Source of the DNA: a bacterium
GTDB taxonomy: Bacteria; UBA9089; CG2-30-40-21; SBAY01
Length of the DNA: 58,260 bases
Assembly: GCA_040757115.1 (NCBI GenBank)
Contig: JBFLYA010000003.1
Location: forward strand, 1 to 58,260
Direction of reading: 5' to 3'
Part shown: in pieces, positions 51,625-58,260 of the stretch
Numbering within the stretch: the stretch's first letter is position 1
How the letters are laid out: each line of letters begins with the position of its first letter
The notes under the pieces: generated by a model
Database searches by the model: none
Told to the model about the DNA's origin: nothing
The model's input: the letters and a program-made list of their open reading frames with translations, nothing else
Translations under genes and position numbers: made by a program

Positions 51625-51675
51625 TCTCTCTCTTCCTGTGCGTCTCTGTGGTAAAGGACTATCTGAACGGTTACG
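51625..51675 (+). repeat. Dispersed 'ctgcgtctctgcggt' repeat, copy 4
   Basis: Contains tgtgcgtctctgtggtaaag and atctgaacggttac. It ends just inside the 3' end of the XRE gene on the other strand. Confidence 0.65.
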
Positions 51676-51994
51676 GAAAAATAATCCTTCCAATCTTTAT
51701 AAGTATTTCAATCTCTTGATTTGATTTATCTTTAATTATCTCAAATAACTCCTCACTTTTTACTTCTATATTTTTAACCATTCCTTCATCTACTAAAAGA
51801 GATGCTAATGGTATTTTGAAAAAGGTAGCAATTTTAGATAATGTGTCTAATGAAGGACTGCGTAATCCTCTTTCAAGCAATCCTATATAACTATTATGTA
51901 AATTAAGTTGTTCTGCCAATTCATCCTGAGTCAGGTCATGTTCTAACCTTAACTTACGAATTCTTCTTCCAACAAGTTTATTAATTGATTCCAT
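51671..51994 (-). CDS. XRE-family HTH transcriptional regulator
   Basis: 107 aa. Residues 6-65 are a standard HTH_3 domain: RRIRKLRLEHDLTQDELAEQLNLHNSYIGLLERGLRSPSLDTLSKIATFF. A ~40-residue helical tail follows (SEELFEIIKDKSNQEIEILIKI) and is likely for dimerisation. The start has CAGGAGGG. It is divergent from the promoter at 52064 and may control that promoter. Confidence 0.85.
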   Translation of the reverse strand: MESINKLVGRRIRKLRLEHDLTQDELAEQLNLHNSYIGLLERGLRSPSLDTLSKIATFFKIPLASLLVDEGMVKNIEVKSEELFEIIKDKSNQEIEILIKIGRIIFP

Positions 51995-52063
51995 AATTCC
52001 CTCCTGGTTTCAATAGTTTATCTTAAATTTAAAAAAAAGTTAAGAGACTGATAGAATTTTTTC

Positions 52064-52092
52064 TTGACTTTTAGAATTGTTTGTGGTATAAT
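52064..52092 (+). promoter_or_regulatory. Strong sigma-70 promoter
   Basis: TTGACT (52064-52069), 17 bases, TATAAT (52087-52092). It lies about 70 bases beyond the XRE start, in the opposite direction. It does not directly precede a gene; a folded region follows. Confidence 0.75.
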
Positions 52093-52109
52093 AAAATATA
52101 AAGGTCGAT

Positions 52110-52169
52110 CTACTTTTGCCTAGAGGGAATGAATCTCTTAACTATCTTTATTCCTCAATCCAAAAGTAG
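52110..52169 (+). ncRNA. Candidate structured RNA (small RNA or leader)
   Basis: CTACTTTTG (52110-52118) pairs with CAAAAGTAG (52161-52169), and gagggaat (52123-52130) with attcctc (52150-52156), giving a two-part stem around a loop. It starts ~10 bases after the expected start of transcription from 52064. A second promoter at 52240 serves the next gene, so the first transcript may be a separate RNA. No known riboswitch class recognised. Confidence 0.4.
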
Positions 52170-52239
52170 AAAAAGATATCTCTTTCCTGACTACCATGCT
52201 GAATAAGAGAGATAAACTTTCTTGTATAGCAAAAAGTTA

Positions 52240-52268
52240 TTGACAGGGAAAGAGAAAAAGATTAAAAT
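52240..52268 (+). promoter_or_regulatory. Sigma-70 promoter of the lipoprotein gene
   Basis: TTGACA (52240-52245), 17 bases, TAAAAT (52263-52268). The gene begins 18 bases downstream. Confidence 0.75.
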
Positions 52269-52286
52269 GAAAGGAAGTGAAAAAAA

Positions 52287-52742
52287 ATGAAATCCTATCG
52301 CTCAATTACAGTGTTAGCAGGGTTAGTATGTATCATTATTTTCTCTACAGGATGTGGGGAGAAAAAGAAGCCTGATTTTGCTGCTATACAACTTACTTGT
52401 TCTACAGATTTCCCTAAGATTAACGAAAACGTTACTACTTACTTAAGAGTGGAAAATGTAGGAAAGGCTGGGGGACATGGACAGGTAGCAATATACGTAA
52501 TAGACAGGACGGATGGTAGCTATTTACTGAAGGTTGAAAAAAACGTGAACCTGAACAGTGGAGAACAAACGAGATTAGAAGGAACATGGCATGCTACACA
52601 CCCATGTTCAGTTTACGTAGAGGGTAAGGCTCAAGCGAATGATGATGCGAATCCTAACAATGGTAAAATAGTGAAGACCTACGATATTGGCTGCATGTCT
52701 TCGCCTGTTGTTTTTCATTTCTCACACCCCTATCTCCGCTAG
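52287..52742 (+). CDS. Small lipoprotein with CARDB/Ig-like domain
   Basis: 151 aa. The signal peptide ends in a lipobox (IIFSTGC-G). The mature part has a CARDB-like beta pattern (PKINENVTTYLRVENVGKAGGHGQVAIYVID ... LNSGEQTRLEGTW ... DDANPNNGKIVKTYD). The last 15 residues (SSPVVFHFSHPYLR) do not look like the family, so the 3' end may be shifted or replaced. AGGAAG precedes the start. Confidence 0.75.
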   Translation: MKSYRSITVLAGLVCIIIFSTGCGEKKKPDFAAIQLTCSTDFPKINENVTTYLRVENVGKAGGHGQVAIYVIDRTDGSYLLKVEKNVNLNSGEQTRLEGTWHATHPCSVYVEGKAQANDDANPNNGKIVKTYDIGCMSSPVVFHFSHPYLR

Positions 52743-53119
52743 GAGGGATTGTTCCGTATGAGGGAGAGCTATTCACAATAGCGAATCCACCAGGAAATCA
52801 TCCCAATCCAAATCCACTTATAGGATGATGGTGTGGACTACGGTAAGTAAATGATATCAAAACAGAAATGGAGAAGAAAAGGAGAGAGGAAGAATTATAT
52901 TTTTATTTTTCCTCTCTCTTAATATTAGAGAACAAGAAAGAAAAAAGGGATGTATTAATTAATAAATTTTATCTGCTGGAGTTTCGTCAATTTATTTAAT
53001 AAAACCACATTTCGTCCTTTTCGTGCTTTCGTAGTTCTATTTTGATAAATGAGCAACTAATCTATTATAAATTCACGAAACTATACGGAAATGGAAATAA
53101 TGAAAAAGATAAAAGATAG
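52743..53119. other. Gene-free stretch with a ctggagtttcgt element fragment
   Basis: No gene. ctggagtttcgtcaattt (52976-52993) and aattcacgaaact (53070-53082) form inverted ends of a ~107-bp element of the same family as 49080-49379. Confidence 0.5.
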
Positions 53120-53230
53120 TCTTTATTTTTGAATGGTGAGATAAAATACACTTATGCTCCTATCTCAAAATGGAATGACATAGATGTAGGCGGGATAACT
53201 GTCGTTGGTGGAATTAATTATTTATTTTAA
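53120..53230 (+). pseudogene. C-terminal remnant of an outer-membrane beta-barrel protein
   Basis: An open frame gives NGEIKYTYAPISKWNDIDVG and then GGITVVGGINYLF before its stop. Two amphipathic strands and a terminal Phe are the hallmark of an outer-membrane protein's last strands. A stop just upstream and lack of a start show that the rest is lost. Confidence 0.6.
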
Positions 53231-53242
53231 GTGCGAGGGCAA

Positions 53243-54913
53243 ATGAAAAGGATAGTAATCTATGGGGGACTTATCTTATTTAGTTATATCTCCAGAGGAT
53301 ATACTGCACCAATTAACCTATATAATCTGGAATATAGAATTGATAAGGAATTTGATAATCAACTGGAACTGAAACCGTTACAGTTTGAAGAGAAAAGATT
53401 CTTTTTAAATATTCAACCTCTACAATCTAACCTCTGGAATGTAAAAATGGATTTTAAAGAGGGATTAGGAGACAAAATAAATGGTGAGATTTATGGTAAT
53501 TTAGATTCAAAGGGGCATATCTTAGAGGCTGAAGCAAAGTTGAAGATACAAAGGGAAAAGTTTACCTTATCTACCGCATTAGCTCATTTTAATCAAACTC
53601 CCATAATGAAAGAATCTCTATTTGGCAAAGTGAGTTTTATCTTTCTGCCTTCTTCAATGTTTGGCTTTATAAATCAGGAAGGTAAAATAAACATAGGTTG
53701 GTTTCACCTACCTTCTTTATATTCAAGATATACTTTTGGCAAAGATGGAACAGATTTGTTTGGAGTTGGCAGTATGTGGCGTTTCTATACCAGACCTTAT
53801 GAGATTACTCCTGATTTTTTATTCAAAACGGAATTAAAATTAGCTCCGCACTTATTCAGTGAACTACCAGGTAAAGATTATGATGAGAACATGCTATATG
53901 CTTTTTCTGATTTTCCCCTCTCTTATAGTCTAAATCTCAGCAAAAAATTCTCCCAAAAGTGTAAGGTAGAAATGGACTATCAAGGTGAGACGGATCTATC
54001 CTTCAGTCCATGGAGAGAAATCCCTTTAAGTCATGGAGTAATAAGCAAAATAGATTTAAAACCTACTGATGCTCTGCTTTTTCAATTATCAGCATCATAC
54101 CCTTTTGAAGTTAAAAAAATTTCTTATTTTAATTCAAATGCTTCGTTTATGTCTAAAGAAATATTAGGGAATTTAGAATTTAAAGAAAGAAATGGGTGGA
54201 ATTTCAAAGTGCTTTCAGATTATGATTACGAAAAAAATTGGTTTGAAGAGACAACATTTTCTATTTCCAAAAGATTTAATTCCTTAGATGGTGGAATATA
54301 TTATACCAATGAGAGACAATCCTCCCAGCATACAATTGGAATTTATCTTAGCACCAGTGGGAAAACCGGTTATTCCAGGTATAATCTTACCAGATACGAA
54401 GAATTTCCACCAAAGGTCTTACCTGTGTATCAACAGGAAAATATGCAATGGTTGAAAGGTAAAAGTTTTGAGGAAACAGTAGCGGCATTAGATACTCCAG
54501 AAAAGATTAGTTCATATATGGGTCAGTTCTTCAGCTATTATTCTGAGGGCAGAATTATTCCTCAAACTCCCAGAGAGACCTTTGAGAAAAAAAGGGGAGA
54601 TTGTGATGACCAGGCAAGATTTGCCAGTTATGTTTTAACTCAGCATGGTTATGAGGCTTATGTGTTTTGCTATGCTGGACGTAGAGTCGGACATGGCATT
54701 TCTGTTTATAAAGACTATAATGGAAAATGGAATGGTATCGAATATGGCGATATCTTTTATGCTCAAGCAGATAATCCTGAAGAACTTATCACTAAAATAG
54801 AGCCGGCGATGATTAGATATGTACTTTTTAAACCAGATGATAACTACGAAGTAAAGTCATACCTTCAAAGTCAAACCTTTGAAAGAATCATTAATTGGTT
54901 CTGGTCAGAGTAA
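53243..54913 (+). CDS. Beta-barrel-like protein with C-terminal transglutaminase-like Cys domain
   Basis: 556 aa from ATG 53243, chosen because GAGGG lies 3-4 bases upstream; a GTG 12 bases earlier would leave no ribosome site. A signal peptide (IVIYGGLILFSYISRGYTA) is followed by ~370 residues of beta-strands resembling an outer-membrane or periplasmic barrel. Residues ~420-540 match a transglutaminase-like (BTLCP-type) domain: KKRGDCDDQARFASYVL (nucleophile Cys), YAGRRVGHGISVYKD (His) and a following acidic segment (GIEYGDIFY). The pair barrel + Cys peptidase is uncommon. It begins a tight run with TolC (6-base gap). Confidence 0.7.
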   Translation: MKRIVIYGGLILFSYISRGYTAPINLYNLEYRIDKEFDNQLELKPLQFEEKRFFLNIQPLQSNLWNVKMDFKEGLGDKINGEIYGNLDSKGHILEAEAKLKIQREKFTLSTALAHFNQTPIMKESLFGKVSFIFLPSSMFGFINQEGKINIGWFHLPSLYSRYTFGKDGTDLFGVGSMWRFYTRPYEITPDFLFKTELKLAPHLFSELPGKDYDENMLYAFSDFPLSYSLNLSKKFSQKCKVEMDYQGETDLSFSPWREIPLSHGVISKIDLKPTDALLFQLSASYPFEVKKISYFNSNASFMSKEILGNLEFKERNGWNFKVLSDYDYEKNWFEETTFSISKRFNSLDGGIYYTNERQSSQHTIGIYLSTSGKTGYSRYNLTRYEEFPPKVLPVYQQENMQWLKGKSFEETVAALDTPEKISSYMGQFFSYYSEGRIIPQTPRETFEKKRGDCDDQARFASYVLTQHGYEAYVFCYAGRRVGHGISVYKDYNGKWNGIEYGDIFYAQADNPEELITKIEPAMIRYVLFKPDDNYEVKSYLQSQTFERIINWFWSE

Positions 54914-54919
54914 AAGATA

Positions 54920-56368
54920 ATGGTTAAAATTCAGGTTGTTTTAATTGTTGTAATGATTTTGATGTTCTGGCAAAAATTAGTTTTTGCCTCAGAAAATAAA
55001 AATTCTTCTACCTTAACTCTTAGCCTGAAAGACGCCATCTCTACTGCCTTACTTAATAATCAGACAATCCTTAATGATGCTAAAAGTAACTTGAAACTGG
55101 CATCTCGAAATTTAATCGCTATTCATAAACTTTATCAGCCTAAAATTAGTTTAGATATCAGCAGTCAAAGAACAACAAATGAAACAGAACTTACCTCAAC
55201 CAGACAGGATAAATATTCTACTTCATTAAACTCTACCTGGTCAAAGGTTATCTTTACCTCAGGGGTTTTAACTCTATCAGAAGGATACAATTTAAGTGAG
55301 GATAAAAACTCATCACAAAAATTCTCAACTAATCCCTATGTTTCTATAGGATTAAACCAACCACTAAGTGAAGGTGGAAAACTGCAACAAAGATTATCTC
55401 TTATAAATGCTGATGAAAATCTCAAATTAGAAAAAATGAAATATGCCTTAATAGAGGAGCAACTTACACTAAATGTTATTTGTAATTATTATCAACTCAT
55501 TAGAGCCAATCTATTGGTTAAACAAGCAGAAGAACAAGTAGCATTGTCGAAACAACTATTAAAATGGACAGAAGCAAGGTTAAAAGTAGGTCAGATTGCA
55601 GAATTAGATGTGATGAATGCTAAGGTACAATTAGCTAATGATGAAGATTTCTTAGTTCAATCTTATGAACAACGCCAAACACTACAGAGAAGTTTTCTAA
55701 GATTACTCGGATTATCTGAAGATTTGAAACTTGAACTAAGTGATGAAATAGAGGTCAAGATTTTAAATGAAAAGGTTGAGGAAAGTATTAATGCGGCGAT
55801 TGAAAATAGATTAGAGATAAAAATGGCTAAAATAAGTATTGAACAATCTAAAAGAAATATTCCTATTGCCAGAAGTACTAATAAACCTACCTTAACTATA
55901 TCAGGAAATTATAGTTGGACAAACGAATCAGAGGAATTGGAAGAAGCAATAAAAGAGCTACCTCAAAGAAATTGGCTTATCCAGACTAAATTATCATTTC
56001 CGTTTTTTGATTCAGGTTCAACTAAAAATCAGGTAAAGATAGCTGAAATAAATTACCAGAAAACTTTGAATGCCTTTGAGCAGTTAAAAAAGGATATAAT
56101 TGAAGAAATAACCCAAATACATTGGAATCTTAACAAGAATCAAAGAAGACTTGAGGTCTTAGAAGTAAATCTAAAGATTGCTCAGGATGCCAGACGGATA
56201 AGCCAATTAAAATACGAGATGGGTTTGCTTACTATTCGTGAGGTATTACAATCACAAATTACCTATTCTAATGTAAAAATTTCAATTGATGATGCCAAAA
56301 TAGATTACCTCATTAATCAAGCAAAATTATCTAAGGCAATAGGAAAACTAAAAAATGAATATCTTTAA
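54920..56368 (+). CDS. TolC-family outer-membrane efflux protein
   Basis: 482 aa with signal peptide (VVLIVVMILMFWQKLVFAS). Two OEP repeats are visible, each beginning with a SLKDAISTALLNNQTIL-type helix; the second has ESINAAIENRLEIKMAKISIEQ. Long coiled helices (RANLLVKQAEEQVALSKQLL) would form the periplasmic tunnel. The gene overlaps the next by 14 bases. It is the outer-membrane channel for the export set downstream. Confidence 0.9.
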   Translation: MVKIQVVLIVVMILMFWQKLVFASENKNSSTLTLSLKDAISTALLNNQTILNDAKSNLKLASRNLIAIHKLYQPKISLDISSQRTTNETELTSTRQDKYSTSLNSTWSKVIFTSGVLTLSEGYNLSEDKNSSQKFSTNPYVSIGLNQPLSEGGKLQQRLSLINADENLKLEKMKYALIEEQLTLNVICNYYQLIRANLLVKQAEEQVALSKQLLKWTEARLKVGQIAELDVMNAKVQLANDEDFLVQSYEQRQTLQRSFLRLLGLSEDLKLELSDEIEVKILNEKVEESINAAIENRLEIKMAKISIEQSKRNIPIARSTNKPTLTISGNYSWTNESEELEEAIKELPQRNWLIQTKLSFPFFDSGSTKNQVKIAEINYQKTLNAFEQLKKDIIEEITQIHWNLNKNQRRLEVLEVNLKIAQDARRISQLKYEMGLLTIREVLQSQITYSNVKISIDDAKIDYLINQAKLSKAIGKLKNEYL

Positions 56369-57533
56369 TTTGTTATTAAAATTAGTAAATTTGTTAATAA
56401 TAATTATTGTTATTCTTATTGGATATAAGTGGTGGAACCACTATGGACAGCAGACTTTCTTTCCTAATAACAGTGAGACTAAAGAGATAAAAGTAGCATC
56501 TGCAAAAAGAGGCAAGATAAAATATCAAATAGTTGCTTCTGGGAAGGTAAGCTCAGATAAGATAAAAAAGATACAAACTAAAACATCAGGAATTGTAAAA
56601 TTACTATCTTGTAAAGAAGGTGATAAGGTAAAAGCAGGAGATGTGCTTTGTATAATTAAAAGTCCAACTATCTTTGGAAATAGTAAAGAAATAGAAAAGG
56701 CATTATTTCATAAAAGAGTTAAAGTATTAGAAAACTATCTCCGTAAAACCTATAATAACAAATTAGAAGCATTAGAATCAGCCCAGATAAATTATCACTC
56801 TACCTTAGAAAAATATAGCCAATTAAAATTACTCTATCAGGAGAAGGCTATATCCAAACAAGAGCTCACAGAATCTGAAATAGCCTTTAAAAGAGCCGAA
56901 TTTCAATATCATTCAGCTAAGTTTGCATTTGAGCAAGAATTAGAACTATCAAGGGTTATAGCACCAGGTAGTGGAACTATTATATTAAATCGTGTAACAG
57001 AAGGTACAGAAGTAGAGACAGGAAGTGAGTTGTTTTTATTAGCAGATATGTCTTCTCTTATAGCTAAGGTAGTTGTAGATGAGGCTGATATAGAGAAGGT
57101 AAAAATTGGGCAGAAAGTAGAGATTAGTGGAGAGAGTTTTGCACCACTTATGTTATCTGGTGTAGTTGAGAAGATAGGTGCTTATGCTTATCAATCGGAA
57201 CGAGGTTTTCCAGGTATAGAAGTGATTTGTAGGATTAATCTTAATAAAGAAGTTGCTAAATTGCTTATATTAGAATCCTCTTGTATCGCTAAGATAATTA
57301 TTGAAGAAAAAGAAAATGCACTCTGCATTCCCTCAATTGCCCTTTTAGCGAATGAAAAAGAAACTCAAGTATTTGTAGTTGATAATTCACAGGTCCATTT
57401 AAAAAAAGTAAAGATTGGAATAATTACTCAAGATTTAGTAGAAATAACTGATGGATTAAAGGAAGGAGAGAAAGTAGTTACCATCGGGAGTTTAGACCTA
57501 CAACCTGGCGATTATGTAAAGATTAAAAAATGA
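56355..57533 (+). CDS. Membrane-fusion protein (HlyD/MacA-like)
   Basis: 392 aa. An N-terminal transmembrane helix (LLIIIIVILIGYKWW) anchors it. A split biotinyl-lipoyl domain (KTSGIVKLLSCKEGDKVKAGDVLCII and VIAPGSGTIILNRVTEGTEVETGSELFLLAD) flanks an alpha-helical hairpin (~105-195), followed by beta-barrel and membrane-proximal domains. This is the adaptor between TolC and the inner-membrane pump. Its stop overlaps the next start (ATGA at 57530-57533). Confidence 0.9.
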   Translation: MNIFNLLLKLVNLLIIIIVILIGYKWWNHYGQQTFFPNNSETKEIKVASAKRGKIKYQIVASGKVSSDKIKKIQTKTSGIVKLLSCKEGDKVKAGDVLCIIKSPTIFGNSKEIEKALFHKRVKVLENYLRKTYNNKLEALESAQINYHSTLEKYSQLKLLYQEKAISKQELTESEIAFKRAEFQYHSAKFAFEQELELSRVIAPGSGTIILNRVTEGTEVETGSELFLLADMSSLIAKVVVDEADIEKVKIGQKVEISGESFAPLMLSGVVEKIGAYAYQSERGFPGIEVICRINLNKEVAKLLILESSCIAKIIIEEKENALCIPSIALLANEKETQVFVVDNSQVHLKKVKIGIITQDLVEITDGLKEGEKVVTIGSLDLQPGDYVKIKK

Positions 57534-58120
57534 GCTTAATAGATACAATAGAAACAGCTATTACTAATCTCAAAATTAATAAATTTCGTTCCTTTTTAAC
57601 TATATTAGGGGTAGTAATAGGTATATCGGCAATTATAATTATTTGTGCCTTAGGTGAAGGGAATCGGATTAATGTATTAAAAGAGATGGAGAAAATTGGA
57701 GCTGATTTATTATGGATAAATATAGATTCTCTAAATACGAATTCGCCTTCTATCGTTATAGGTTTTGAAGAAGAAGATTTAAAAGCTATTTTACAATTGT
57801 GCTCTAAAATCAGAGCAGTCTCTTTTGAAGAAAGCCTACATTCAGTTCCGTTTAAATATTTAAACCGAAAAACCTACTTTACCTTAAAAGGGATAAATGC
57901 TTCTTATCAAAAAATCCATCGACTTAAACTTCTCAAAGGAAGATTTATCTCTAATATAGATGAAAAAATAAAGGCAAGGATATGTATTTTAGAAGACTCA
58001 AGACATACAAAGGAAATATTCGGAATGTCTAATCCTGTTGGTAAAGAGGTATTAATCAATCAACAACCTTTCAGAATAGTTGGTGTAGTAGCATATAACC
58101 TGAAATCGGCAAGTAGTTGA
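57530..58120 (+). pseudogene. MacB-like ABC permease, 3'-truncated
   Basis: 196 aa of a family that is normally ~400 aa. The N-terminal helix and motif (NKFRSFLTILGVVIGISAIIIICALGEG) and most of the periplasmic MacB_PCD domain are present, ending NQQPFRIVGVVA. Then the sequence changes to unrelated residues (YNLKSASS), a stop and G-rich repeat DNA; the three C-terminal membrane helices are missing. No MacB ATPase gene is seen before it. The export set is thus probably crippled unless the rest lies beyond the window. Confidence 0.75.
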
Positions 58121-58260
58121 GTAAAAAGGGGGGAGGGGGGAGTGGGGTAAAAAAGAAGGCTATTTTGACAAATTGGGGAGAGAATTAAGGAAAAGATGAA
58201 GGGAATTAGATAACAGATAGGATTAAGATGGGAGGGAGTCATAATTTGGGCACAATACGA
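58121..58260. other. G-rich repeat DNA at the end of the window
   Basis: ggggggaggggggagtgggg (58129-58148) follows the truncated gene; four G-runs could form a quadruplex. No gene visible. Confidence 0.4.

Overview
The window is AT-rich DNA from a diderm (Gram-negative-type) bacterium. Evidence for two membranes: beta-barrel proteins, a TolC / membrane-fusion / MacB-type export set, and lipoproteins. Genes mostly have strong AGGAGG-type ribosome sites and consensus sigma-70 promoters. Intergenic DNA is crowded with palindromic, MITE-like and dispersed repeats, and several genes are broken. No rRNA, tRNA or CRISPR array was seen. The style fits an uncultured candidate-phylum genome, but I cannot place it taxonomically.

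Region by region. (1) 1-1260: two attC-like sites frame an intact antitoxin/ParE-type toxin cassette and a decayed hicBA-like cassette, so this looks like the remains of an integron cassette array. (2) 2410-16236, minus strand: a ten-gene operon plus a small last gene, encoding a ubiquitin-like conjugation system. Order from its promoter: E1-like ThiF enzyme, membrane-anchored RING-like protein, probable beta-grasp protein, Ubl-E2 fusion, membrane JAMM peptidase with FN3 domains, two coiled-coil proteins, CDC48/FtsH-type AAA+ ATPase, membrane FHA protein, secreted/anchored VWA protein, 78-aa protein. A short motif (LRIKGIR-like) recurs in the linkers of four of these proteins. This is the most interesting part of the window. 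(3) 16260-20775: a 5'-truncated duplicate of the giant surface protein at 36959-41254, plus a second copy of the E1 promoter and start. (4) 20806-26899, plus: radical SAM protein, two aconitase/isopropylmalate-isomerase-like large subunits and two small subunits (one frameshifted), and broken methyltransferase and ArsR genes. (5) 27417-36192, plus: a probable operon with two methyltransferases, a SPASM-type radical SAM enzyme, ElbB-like and YrdC proteins, an outer-membrane protein, an MFS transporter and a PhnDCE-type ABC importer; together with (4) it may be an undescribed small-molecule pathway. (6) 36959-45262, minus: a surface system of one small secreted subunit, two DUF916-like secreted proteins and a DUF11/beta-barrel giant. 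(7) 45624-48966, minus: two small ORFs, three stand-alone receiver proteins behind a good sigma-54 promoter, and an NtrC-type activator. (8) 48967-53230: repeat-rich DNA with gene remnants, an FG-GAP lipoprotein, an XRE regulator and a small lipoprotein. (9) 53243-58120, plus: a barrel/transglutaminase-like protein, TolC, membrane-fusion protein and a truncated MacB-like permease.

Four genes carry a single-A insertion or deletion in an A-run. These could be sequencing errors or real decay, so their 'pseudogene' status is provisional. All functional calls come from reading motifs by eye; no database search was possible.
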